Source: Uranotaenia lowii (lineage: Eukaryota; Arthropoda; Insecta; Diptera; Culicidae). From it: a stretch of DNA of 64,000 bases. The stretch spans positions 311,403,304-311,467,303 of the forward strand of contig NC_073693.1 of NCBI RefSeq assembly GCF_029784155.1. The letters run 5' to 3'. The position numbers and the translations under genes are program-made. The stretch's first letter is position 1. Every line of letters starts with the position of its first letter. The notes under the pieces were generated by a model. The model was not told the origin of the DNA, made no database searches, and saw only the letters and a list, made by a program, of their open reading frames with translations. Shown here in pieces: positions 1 to 13,000 of this stretch.

Positions 1-3000
1 ATCATGGTGTTAAAGTTGTTTTGTAGAAAATTTGATTTCCCTCCAGTCGGAGCGTTCTGAAACTATAACTATATAATCTTTTGTCATTTTTGAAGAAACT
101 TCAATACATCTATGCTTAAAAATGTGAAATTTTGAAATTTTAAGGTATTATTATTAGTAAAAATTTGAAAAAATCTCATGTATTTTGTTCGCAAATCTTT
201 AATAAAAAATTGTTTTAGACTCTCCGATACATTTTTTTTCGTAAATAGTGCGTTCCATACGTTTCTCAGTTTTCATCACTGCTTATGCATTTAAGCCTAA
301 CTGGGTTCAAGATGATACCACATGTTGTTTACTTTCCTTTTTGGTTTATTTTTCTTCGTTAAAATTTGTTCAGAAATTTATTCACTTTTAAAATTTCAAA
401 CAAAATCACAATGCAAGAATTTGAAAAATTCCATCAAGAACTACAATCCAGCATCTTGATTTTTGTTCCGAAGTTTGAATATAATTAAAATATGACTTAT
501 TTGAATAATAATTCAAATAAAATCATATAATCCAAATAAATCAAAATAATCCATATTTGGCTAAGTTGGGTTTCTTTAATATATTCTATATGTTCGGTGC
601 ATTTTTTACCGCATCACTCTATAGTTTGCCGTTTAGCCCGTTTTCTTGATACTTTTTGATACACAGATTTTATCTAACCATAGCATTCTCCTTTTCCGTG
701 GAGAGAAACTCTTTGCCAAATGCAGCTTTGGCAAAAATAAACTATTTAAAACTGTGGGCTTTCCAGCTCATCTGTTTAACATATAGTCAATCTGCTCAGA
801 CCCAAATACGAAAATTAATAAATCTTTTTGACCGGCACTCATATTAACGCTATAAGCAGTTTTTCTGTACACAGTGTAAAATAATTGTTAACTTTTTCTA
901 GCATTTTAAGCATTTATTGTATTCTTGTAGGCATGTAGATGCAATCTTATTTATTTGCAAAACATATTTTTCGTTATTATTTATCTAGCACTTTAAAATT
1001 CCAATCCATGAAAGCGGATCGGAAGAGTTATCAAAAAATCGCTAGGCTTCAGATGATCACAGCCATTTCTCAGTCCTTTAGTGGTATCATTTTTTTTTTG
1101 TTTCAAGCAAAGAAAAAGTTTTTAAGAATCCTTATCAACATGACTAAGCATCAAAGTATCCGACAAAAATTCTGAATTCGCGACAAAAACAATAATTGTC
1201 ATTCGGTGATTCGACCCAAACATTTTGTGGCGATTTTCTGTAATTCTATTTTCAGATTAATTTCCTAGAAAAATCATGCCGAATATCAATGAAAAGACTC
1301 AATTTATTGATCTCGAAAATTGGCAATCGACATGATCATAATCATAATATTTTCATAAATCAACTATAAAATGCCTATCCCAGCGGCATCTAAATTAAAT
1401 TCATGGAAATCCATGAAATCTGTAATAAAGAATTTGAAGAATCAAGAATGTAAACTGTAACTTTGAAGATGTTTGTTTAAATATCTGTGAAATTATGAAA
1501 TTTTCTGAGATTTTAATATCGTCGCTCAAAATGCAGCAATGTAATGATCTTATACGGAAAAGTTTTTTAACTTTATAAATGAAACCCGAAAATGTTTGCG
1601 ACATTGTACTTCTTCAGTTGAAAAAGTAAGTTGTAGTTGAAAAAAAAACTTATATGCACTCCCCGCAAACTGCGGAGGATCACCTCACGTCTCTTGTAAA
1701 TTAATAAACGGTTTTTCAGAATTTTCAAATTTTGTAGGCTTCTGAGAATCCTCAGGTTGAAACTCCTGGATTGCAACCCCAGTTCAGAATAAACTAATAA
1801 GATGGATAATGGAACGAACTCACCAATTGTTGAAGTAGCAAGTGTGTTTCCTCTTGTAGCAAATCATTCAACCTGCTGAAGTCATTCAACCTGTTGAAGG
1901 TGGACAAAATCAACGGAGAATTGGGTCGGGCACAAACGATGAAACATGCAATAATTCTAGAAAAAATCGCAATTTAACAATAAGAAACTACTAAAGCTTC
2001 AAAAGTTTTATTTTCACTACGAAGGAGCAAAAAAAACACGTGCGATCTCAACAAGCCAAGGCCTACTTCTTCGAAACGGTGTTGAATTTCTGTTTCATTA
2101 AAACATGAATTCGTTTCATTTTCCCTTTTAATCATCAAAAATTTGTCGTTATAAAAATAACTTAAAGCTCTGCTAAGTGTATACATATATGTATATACAT
2201 ATATTATCTTGAGTGCGGCCCGCCAAAAATATTTCAAATTCGTTTTTTGCTCACCCCTGCATTATGGCTTTATAACAACATTAAAAAAGTGTATTCGAAC
2301 TTATTGAACACCATGTATGTCCATGTAACCAATAAAGTTCAACTGGAAGACCTTAAAGAAAACTCGTTAATACGAATTTGTAGTTCCAATTCAACTCAGC
2401 ATTTTATGTATTTAATGATCATTTTTGCAACACAGGTTCGCTTTTCAAAATTTTGAATCGATTGAAATTCTTAATTTCCGACTTTAGTTAAAATTCCATG
2501 ACCCCTTGAAAAAAAAAATAAAATGGATGCTCAAAATGTATTGTGATAAAAAAGAAGAAAAAAAATTGTTTTTCTAGTAGGAAATTGAAATCTAACCATT
2601 AATTCAAAGATTTTAATTTTCTTTTATTGTCCGGCAAGATTCTGTTGCCTTTTCTCAATAAAAAAAAACGTATAGTTATAGATAGAATGAAGTATTATGG
2701 CATTACGAAAAACTCAATATCATAAAACTACGCTAAGCATTCAAGCTTTACTCAATTGAACTATTTTTAAAACCTCGGCAAGCAAAACATTAAGAAATTT
2801 TGGCGAGTTTAACAGTTCACTTTTTTAATTGTATACTCTGGATAACTGAAGGTGGATATAGCCCAGTTTGATTTTATCTTATTAAAATATCAACATCATC
2901 ACGCTCCAACATACAGCGGATTTATTTTTGGAAGACGGCTTTTTTCGGCCAAGAAGTGCAAAAAAAAGTCACCGGCCTCAACAATTGTAGACACTTCAGT

Positions 3001-3600
3001 TGAACTTTCAGATCTGTAATGGTGAGTAGGTGATTCCATGCCAAAAGCTTCCGCGAGAGTTGTTTCGCGACCAGAACTTTTAAAAATAGTTAGTAGGAAT
3101 TTTTTTGTCAAGCTCGAAATTATAATAATTATCAGCGAGCCTTATCTTTGGCAATACGTAGACGTAGCCCGTGTAGACTAATTTTAGTACCTCCTTATCG
3201 GTCGTATTGCTGGCCATGACTGTTGGTGGGAGACTTAAATCTCATACAAAAAAGCCTCATATGATGGAGCCAGAATTTATATTTTTAATAACCTAACTAA
3301 AATCTAGGGAAATTAATATAATATAATAAATCTACACAAAGAATGAGAAAAAAATAAACATGAGACTATTTTTCGGTAGAATTCACTGATCATAATCAAA
3401 TGTGTAGCATGTGTTTCATAGATTGGATCTTACTCTAAGGTGGTAAATATCTTGGTCAATGGATTGTAATCTAAACTCGAATTCACAATATTTCAAACAA
3501 CTCCAAAATAATACTTTTATATAATTTAAAGTTCCCTGACGTACAACTTTAAGGCTTAATAAAACCCTAGAGTTCTTAGGAAATTTAGATTTTTTCGAAA
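1..3600. other. AT-rich upstream flank, no gene seen
   Basis: No open frame here resembles a known protein. The stretch is AT-rich with many short homopolymer runs, and has a small TA/TATG-rich simple tract near 2178-2204. Short open frames at 656-847, 939-1175, 1974-2237 and 2899-3111 show no family motif or codon pattern and are read as chance. I see nothing that can be supported as a feature. Confidence 0.6.
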
Positions 3601-3625
3601 CTTTGAACCACCCTATTCCCGAACA

Positions 3626-3892
3626 ATGTTTACAATCCGCGAGGCGCGCGTCTCCTCACGCTGCTGCTGCTGCCTGGCTGCCTGGATGATGATAGTGGTT
3701 CTGCTGGGAGAGATAATCGTGCGTGACGGGGCGGGAAATTACATCAGACAACTTTTGCGAAAATTTGGCCACTTCGCGGCAAGCGACTACTCCCGTCCTG
3801 AATCGGCTCAGTACAGTTCAGTTCGGTCGTTGGGGAAAGACGTTTGCGCAAACTTTTGTTGATCCCAGTTCCCAGTTGGGATTGTGATCGAG
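3626..3892 (+). promoter_or_regulatory. Candidate core promoter and 5' leader of P450 A
   Basis: GC content rises sharply from about 3630, including a CTG-rich run near 3659-3685, just before the first P450 exon. Two arthropod initiator-like TCAGT motifs occur at 3808-3812 and 3818-3822. A sequence fitting the downstream promoter element consensus RGWYVT (AGACGT) lies at 3838-3843, one base off the strict spacing from the first initiator A (3810). No TATA box was noticed. The leader would be about 80 nt to the ATG at 3893. The assignment is inference from motif and position. Confidence 0.4.
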
Positions 3893-4055
3893 ATGGTTGT
3901 TTTAGCGGCGACCCTGGTGTTGGCCACCGTTGGGCTGATTTGGTTCCTGTATCAACGCTTTGGAAATTTGATTTATTACGGGGAAAAGTTGCCGGGACCT
4001 CCGGCTTATCCGTTGATCGGGAATGGGGGCAGATTTTTGAACAAATCTACTGCAG
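3893..4055 (+). CDS. P450 A exon 1: ER anchor and hinge
   Basis: Encodes residues 1-54 plus the first base of codon 55. It has a hydrophobic N-terminal membrane anchor followed by the proline-rich hinge and the YPLIGN turn. The donor is GCAG|GTTGGT at 4056, intron phase 1. The intron is only 60 bp (4056-4115). Confidence 0.88.
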
Positions 4056-7000
4056 GTTGGTTGTTTGTAGATAGGGGATTCAGTGTCTTAATACAACGAA
4101 AAACCTTCGTTACAGAGTTTCTTATCGAGCTGGGAAATATTATCAAGGAATACGGGAAGTGTTGCCGAATTTGGCTCGGAACTGATCTACTCGTTCTGGT
4201 GACGGACGCTAAAATCGCTGAAGTAAGTTCGATAGTTGAATTGGGACAACTCAAATTCTTACGTAATTTCAACTGTAGACGATCCTCAGCAGCCCAAAAT
4301 ATCTGGACAAATCGATCGAGTACGATTTCGTGCGACCCTGGCTGGGAGATGGATTACTTACCAGCACCGGAAGAAAGTGGCACTCCCGGAGGAAGATCAT
4401 CACCCCAACGTTCCATTTCAAAATTATGGAACAATTCGTGGAGACATTCGATCAACAGAGTACCATTTTTGTGCAACAACTAAAGGAAAAAGCTGAGAGT
4501 GGTCAGGCGTTCGATATCTATCCGTACGTGACACTCTGTGCGCTGGATGTTATTAGTGGTGAGTTTGCTTCTTAGCTGAGATGGATGTTAATGAGAAGAT
4601 GATTTGATCAATCCACATATATTCGATACGTATCTCCATCCATTTTGCAGAAACGGCCATGGGGACGAAAGTGGATGCGCAACTGAATTCCGATTCCGAA
4701 TACGTGCGAGCTGTTAAAGAGTAAGCTTAATTGTGGTGGTGGGGACTTCTATTGAAATTACTACCTCGGTAATGATTTGCTCTAATATTTGCTTCATCAT
4801 TGTTTTTATATGCTTTTTAATATTCGGTTTTAGACAGCACAAAAAAATTTTCATACAGATATTTTTTTAATTAAAATTTATTGGTTTGTTGAAACATTTG
4901 GAGTAAACGGACTATAAGTGCTTTATAAAATATTTTGTTTGAAATTGTCGTAACTTTTCCTGGTGCTTTGTTCAAAGATCAAAAGTTTGTTGTTGTATTC
5001 GAATTTTTTTTTTGAATCTGTCGGTTTAAATGTTGCCGATCCCATGTTCAGAAGAAATTTGAATAGAATGCTATACAAAACTTGCACCATTTGATCTCTT
5101 ATTAGAACCTACAAATGGCCGGCGTGTGTCTCTCCTTTCACTATATTTCTTAATTTGTATTGCAATATCGGTCGCATAATAGTGTGTGCGAGAATGAGTA
5201 TTTATAAGAAATTTTCCGCAAAATTTCAGCAAGAGGAATAAAGATTTGATTGGTTTGTGGAATAAGTGAAAAAAGATAACTAGTATTTATTTTAAAAGCA
5301 TGTGTTGAGATCTTGTAGTGATATACATATATTATTCTTATTGTTGTTTGTATTAACATTTTTTTTAGTTTGACTTTTTCTGGTTTTTTAAATTGAGTTC
5401 GGAATAAAGGTGGTCAAGAAAATTTTACACCAATAATATTTGAATACAGAAAGTTTTTTGCGATTTTCATCAAATTTAAAAGCATATGGATTAATCAACT
5501 GTTTCGGCAATTCAGAAATTTACATCGCTTTTTGATATTACATTACCCATATCCTAATTTTCAACAATTAGATAAGATAAAAAAACAATTAAGTATGTTT
5601 GCCAAACACTAATGACATAACTATTACTCGTATTTTTTAATAAGATTTATAGACAAGCGTTTTGTGACAAGATGACTAAATATAAATAAAAATTAACTTC
5701 TAATAACTACATCCTAAAGAGACTATAGTAAACAAAGAGGCGCCATCTGATCCCTTTCAAAATATCGAGCTGGCAACCCTGCTGCCTTTAAGACTGCTTG
5801 GTTTTGCTCGATTGAAATGTAACTGACAGAAAATCTAAAATTTCAATCGTGACATTTCGTCTCTTTTTTCATTCATAGAATGGTATGAATAAGAAAATAG
5901 CAATTGCTTCGATAGCTTTACTTAGCTCGAACTTCAGAATGGCAAAATATGAATGCAGCTTTATTCATATCAGCCTATAGGCTCGTTACTGTGCACACCG
6001 GTCCGGAGCTCCGAAGCCCGGAAGCAGAACCGGAGATTCGACTTTTCACGAACTACCGAGAGAATCACACACGCTACTCGACTCGCTCGCTCGCTAGCCT
6101 ACTAACTCACTGACAGCGTACACGCTTGTGACGAATGACGCGCCCAAAGAAGAGGTTGCAAAATTTCAATGCCGCTCGGCGCCAAAAATGCGCTGAAAAG
6201 TGTAAAAGCTGATATGATTGGAAAAGCACTTCTGGCAAAATGATGCATGACCACTACATTCATACCAACCGAGAAAATCATCCCTAAAGGTGCTCGGATC
6301 AAATGGAGGAGTTCGGAGTAGGCTCTGGCTGGATACGACGCGAAAAATTTATCTCTTGTCAAAAATTTTAAAATTTGAATAATTTTTTGATATTTTTGAA
6401 TCTACAAGTGCAGTTTTGAATTAGTGTTGAGTGTTTTCTTTGAAGATTACAGGGTTTTTTTAATTGTTGGCTTCCTGATTCGGATTCGGCGAAGATTTCT
6501 CGGAATACTCTTTGCTGGAACTGTGCCTGAAAGGGGCTGATTCTTCGCCCTCCGGACTGTCCCTGGATCCTATTTCTTTGCGACCGGCGGGATGTATAAG
6601 ATAAGTGGTATTTCTATATTTCCGGATAATTACCCTGTTAATGATACTAGTTACAGTTAAATTGAAGGTAAACTTGCTCAGTAACAATTTGATTGTCCGA
6701 CAAGAAATTTCATTTTGATACCGATAATGCCAAACAAATTATTTATTTGATCATTTAATTTCTTTTTACTTTGAGTTGTTCTTTGTTTAAAGGTAACTAA
6801 TTTTATGTTACTTAATCAAGATTACCTTAACCTTATTGAGCGTTAAGAATCAGATGCTAGATGAACGACCTCATTTCTCTAGCAATCGTACATCAGAGTT
6901 CCTTACAATTGAAGTTTTTCATATTGCTAAAAGAGTTCATTTTGTTTAATATGTTATGTTGTGGAGTAAGTAATTTTTTTTAATTTGACTGTTATAAATT

Positions 7001-10000
7001 GAAAATTTAATCGACCCAAATGATCAATACTGTAACGGTGCGAGATTTTTTGTTGCTTATACGGATTTCAATAAATCCAAGTAAAGAAAAATGGCTTACA
7101 AAATTGATTTATGTATGAAGTACTTTGAAGGATTATTTGTTAGAAACATTTCCATGTGGATAATCAATTGTTTGAAAACTCATAACACTGAAATAAAAAT
7201 AATGGCAAAACTTAAAAATTAATTTTCAGAACGAAATGTGAAATGTATAATGAATTACCAACTTGAAAATTTAGTTATTGATTCCGGAGTTTGAGTTATA
7301 TTAACAGTTTTTAATAGGAGTAATCCAGTATTTAAAAATAATAAAATGTTCTGATTGATTAGTAGTTACTCGAATTGGTAAATCGAAAAAATATCATATC
7401 TTTTCAAAAGTAGCAAAAATTTGAACATTGCTTTGTACATGCAATGAAGCTCAAAAAGAGGCAAGGAGAAGAAAGAATTGAAGAATTTTCAAAATGGTAT
7501 TAATCACGAAAAATAGTTTGAAAAGTTTTTGTCGGCATATTATGAAAAATACATTCAATTCAAAAAAATTGTTTTTTTTTTCAATCATAAAAGCCTTTTG
7601 ATAATTCTTTAATTAAACAGGGACCACTGTTAGGGAAAAAAGATAGTTTGGTAGGGATGAATTGTGGATGGTAATATTTTTCTTTCAATACTTAACTCAA
7701 TATATATTTATTTAACGTTTATCGAATGCCTCGTAGAAGTAGGAGTTTCCTTATGAAATGTCTAGGAGCATAGAAGGTGTAGGAAAATACGATCGCACCA
7801 TTGGCCAAAATGGATCCTGATCTTTACCTTTTTCTAACACACACACCCCTTCCTTTGATACTTGAATATAGATTCGCAGACGTACAGACGGTTTCCATAG
7901 TTGGTGATACTTACTTATTTCTGGTTCTGACTGTTTCAAAATTATTTTGGAGTAAGCAGGACCATGAAGTTGGTAGTTGAACCTAAAGAGTATCAAATTA
8001 ACATTCCTTCCTTTTCCCCATTGACTACTAGGACGTGGCCGGCGCCGTTATTAATCATTTAAAAAACGGAGAGCATGAGTTTTGTACATTGAGAATGAAC
8101 TGCTAATCCCAAGCACCACTCTTTTGGACTTTGTGCAAAATTGATGGCCTCGATTAATCACGGAGTAGCAACCATTGGCGACGTGGAACTTGTTCTGCTT
8201 AGCCACGCTAGCGATCATGGAATTCGAAATGCGCACGAATTGATAAAAAATAACAAAAAAATCATCTTTTCTTTTGAAGTACGTAATTAAATAGCATTAC
8301 CATCCTCTGAAACAATTAAATAGCATTTCGAGTTCAATGATTTATGGTGGATATGAGTAGTCAAACAAGCTAAGCTAAGCTAAGCTAAGCTAAAGGTGCT
8401 CGGATCAAAAGTGATCGAGCCAAATTGCGTGTGAATCAGTTTAGATCCCGACCGGCATAGTCCAAATTGGCGAGCCTTTCATTCGATGCCTGTCATCAGA
8501 TTTTGTATAGCCACCTTATTCAATTTCTTCGCCGTAGAACCCCAGTTTGCTTTGAACTGCTTCTCGCTGCTTACAGTTATTTGTGCCTTCTTAAAATTCT
8601 GCGATTGGGCGAAGTTCTGGTGTGTTGCGAGGGTTCTTATCTTTGGGCACAACCTAAATGTTGTTAGCGGCATACCACTCCATGGGTTTTTTTTTCCATA
8701 ATAGCAGGATGACAAATCCGGCCAAAACAGCACAGAAAAGTTATGTTTCTTCAGGAAAGGCAGCAAAGGCTTTTGAAGACACTCTTTCATGTAAATTTCC
8801 TGATTGTCGGTCCCAGTTGCAATGAAAGTGCTTTCAAGCCACAGATGCAGATATATAGGCTGTTCCATTATGTGTAAGCACAGTTTGAAATGAACAGTTT
8901 AAACATAATTTAGGAGCAAATTTAATTTTATTTAACTTTTCAGTTTTCTATAGTCTTTTATAGTAAATCAATAAAAATATAGAATTCGGTTAATCAAAGG
9001 CAAGTGATCGAATTTTTGATCGAGACTGCTCATTAGCTTCAGCACAAACTGATTTGAGATGATTTTGGCCATTTTTTCAAGTCTTTTGCGAGTTTTCGAA
9101 AGAATCTGCCGGCTTCACATGATGTTTCAAATATGATTTGGTGAGGGCCCAAAAAATTTCAATCGGTCTCGCTTGAGGGCAATTTGGCGGATTCATCTCC
9201 TTTGGTACAATCTGGACTTTGTTGGATTTGTACGATCTACAAAATCTGGCCTAAACAGTACTGGAAATCATGCTTGCGGATCATGGGATGCATGCGACGG
9301 TTTTTATTTATAGTTTTGTTTTTTTTTTTTCAAATTACTAATACTTTTGTTAATGAATGAAAGCTTCCTGATTTGGTTTTATCCACTCGATTTCGTGTTG
9401 GTTTACCTGTTGGCTTCAAGGGTTCGGTACGTGCGAGCTGATGCACTTCCTCCAGGTTCTTGTTTGTTTTCCGTAGATTCTGTCAGTTTTGGGAATGGTG
9501 CCTTGTCTTCTGGCTTGTTGGTGCATTCCAGATCTGTCACTTGTTGTCGGGCGAGCGTATGACCCTAGTCTTCTATTCATCGTATTCCAGGCTCGACAAT
9601 TAACCTTCAAATGGCCCTCTGATCCACATGTGAAACATTTGTTTACCATTCCTTCGTAGTAAACCCTGGATATAAATCTCTGTACGAGTACTTGAGCCGG
9701 AATTTCGACACGCAGTTCAATGTGCAAACCACGGACGCCATTCCAGATTGGAAGCCCAAGCTCCGCCGGGTAACGCTCTCGCACTATCTGCTTAATATCT
9801 CCATATTGTGAAAATACTGCCGTTAGCTGTTTGTCCTCCAGCTCTGGAGGTAAGCCAAATAGCCGGACATATTTAATAAATCCATTTGCTTCAGTAACAT
9901 CCACCTTAACATTCGGCCCGTTTTTTGTACCGAGAGTTTTTGAGGTTAATTGTCCCGTCTCATCTGTACATGCTCTGAAAGTGTGCGTAAGGAATGTAAA

Positions 10001-13000
10001 AAACAACTCTATACACACTTGCTGAGCGTGTACAGATGAGTCGAGACAATTAACCTCAAAAACTCTCGGTACAAATTTCAGTGCAAAAACTGGGCAGCCA
10101 GCTGACAAACACGGTCGTTTTTGAGGTAAATGTTCCAAAAATTGAAAAGTATTAGTGACACTTCTTGAATTATGATACGAATACTAATATCGGTCTTCGA
10201 TGTTAACGCACACCGATTATTTATACAGTAGTTGATCATATTATTTTCGGGGTCTTGGCTGCAAAATGATGGGGATAGAACACCATTTGTTCACGATATT
10301 TTTGCACTTTCCCGAGAAAATGCTTCTCATTTTCACAAAAATGATGAAAACTGGAGCTCACGATGCACAGATTTTTAAGTTAAACTGTAAACAAAAACAC
10401 CAAGCGCAAATCAGTTGTTTAAACGTCAAAGAGCAAGGTTGTATCAAAACCGTGCTTAGACATAATGGGTCCCCCTATAGCTTGTCAAACGAAATATTTC
10501 TTGGCAGACTTTGGTAGTTTAATATGCTTGTAAATATCTGCCACCTTTCCCCTTCCGGTTGCTGTATAAACCTCTTGTCCAGGAAGCTATTATCGCGTCA
10601 GCACTGAATTTTACTTCAAAAGTCCGGACTTTCTAACCGACGTACTTCCGAAAAAGGAAATTAAAGTACTAGATTCTCGGACAATGTCGGAAGTTTGTGT
10701 TTTGCTGCCAGTTCACCAGCGACGTTTCTTAAAATTTTATTTAAATGGACAATATCTGAGGTCTGCCTTGCCATATGTTTCGTTCTGTATTTCCTTTTTT
10801 TTAGGAAAAAAAGGCTTTCGATTAACTTTTATTTTGAAATTTTCCTCTACTTTAGCAGATATGATGAGCAATCAACTGCTGTAGCGTTTTTACTTTTGAT
10901 ATTTTTCGAATTAAATTTTCGTGAAAAAGGGTGTAGTGCATGGGTGGTTAACATTTTTAACAGGCCAAATTTTCAAAAAGAGATTAGTTAGCGGGCCGAA
11001 CCAATTTTTTTCTTTAGTATTTAAAGAAAACAAAAAAAAATTGATAAATTTTTGCATATGCATTAATAGGTCATTTTTTTACTCGTATGTGTTCATATAA
11101 AATCTGCTTCAATCGATTAAAAGTTATTCATAATCATATTGAAATATTTCAAAAAATCCCAAAGAAAATACTTTTGTTCTAAAACTTCATCTAAACTGAA
11201 TTAAATTGCCTATTATGAAATACGCCAAATAGTTTTCCTTTTCTATTCGAGGGACTTGAAACCTTCTGGGTTTATTCATCCCATAAATGCCAAATTGTGT
11301 GATTACAATGGACATTAGTCAATTTCGTGAACATTATATTTTAAGAAAACACCGCCCATTTTCCAAAGTTTTCAAGTTCATCGCCCTTTTAAATAAATTC
11401 GCAAATTTTTATAAAATTGAAAAAAAACACTACAGAATGGAATTGTAAAAAAAATAATACCGTTTATAAGCGTTTTGCATTTAAAAAATTGACTTTTAAT
11501 GTAATTATGATATATGTACATCATTACATAAATGAGGCCCTCAGGATATAAGGGATAAAAGTAGAATCAATAATTTTGAGTTAAGTACACTACATAATTG
11601 GTTTTTCATAGCTCAAACTACGCTTGGTGCGAAACTCATTTTTTGTAGTTTTGTCAAAGCCTTTTTCGATTGAATTAAGACTGCTCGAATTCTGAATATT
11701 TACGAACTTTGTTTTCATGCGCGTTTTCTCTAAAATTTCATACTTTCACTACTAAGCGCCTCATGAAAAATTTTGATGGATAAACGAAGTTTTGCAAACG
11801 GATAATTGAAGTTACTGTAAAAATACGATTGTGAATGTGATACGGTGTTTTTAAACGATTTTCAATCGATAGATTGAAGTCATCTCACTGTCTTCCCGAT
11901 GCCCTCTAAGCTCTTCACTTCTCAAAATAAGAAATAAATTCCACATAAAAGGATTCAATGCTTCTGTAACGATGAATAAAGTTTTTATACCCAAAGAAGA
12001 AGCCAAAAAAAAAAACATTACTGAATAAGTGTTGGAACGAACAGATTGTGTATCAACACACAAAAAGTCATAGCATGGCCAAATGTGGCCATGGTTTTGT
12101 AAGACCAAGCCCACCGGGCGTTCCTATTTCGGTCGGTATTTTAGATGGTTTAATTGGTTGCCTTTTTATCTACTTCCTGATTTTCGCACCCATTGTAGCC
12201 ATCCAGGTTGGTATTTTTGTTTGTTTATTTTCTCATAGCGATGACCGGTTGTGTTGCTACCGGGTTGCTACATAAACGCATCCAGTAACAACCTACTGCT
12301 CGAATGCTATTTCTCGAATCAAGTTAGCGACTGTTGGTGCGATGATGGGTTGATAAATATGTTGCTAAATGTACTCGATTCGAGGTTTAGCAACCATTGG
12401 TGGGCTTGGTCTAACCCATGGTGTAGAGCAGGGGTGAGCAACCTTTTTAAGCAACGGGCCACTTTTAATTTGAAAATTTTTTATTTGAAAATAAAATTAA
12501 ATTAAGAATGGTTTACAGAGCGACAAACTTTTGACAAAAACAACACTGAAAATGATAAATAAAACGAATTCTTGTTCTTGAATAAACCCTTTTTTTAAAT
12601 AAAAGGTGATTAAACCAGCCGAAATTGAATAAGTTCATCACTAAATCTCTTCAACATTTTTCAATGATGTTTAATTGCATTGAAATGTTTAGCTAATATT
12701 CATTTTTACAAAAAAAAAAAGAAATATTATTTGCTTCCCTTCTATTTATTAAAAACGAAAAAATTTGAAAGTCATTCTATGGTTTGTAAAAAGATTTGAA
12801 CCTTTTTCTGGGAAAAATCCTTTTTTGTTCGACCCGATTAGATGGTATTTTTCGTTATCACTTTCATTTTAAATTTCCATGGAGATTATCCATAGCGTTT
12901 TTGTTTTCTGTGTCCATTTTCGAAAAGTTTTTTCACAATTTGTTTAAATTTTGTTGTAACGCTTCCTTTTTTTAAACGGTAATTTTTTTTTATTTATAGT

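Noticed and set aside
3884..4483. Single 199-codon P450 reading frame without introns
   Set aside because: It reads through introns 1 and 2 and shifts out of the conserved frame in exon 3; splitting at GT-AG sites gives a perfect CYP4 N-terminus with the same exon lengths as P450 C.
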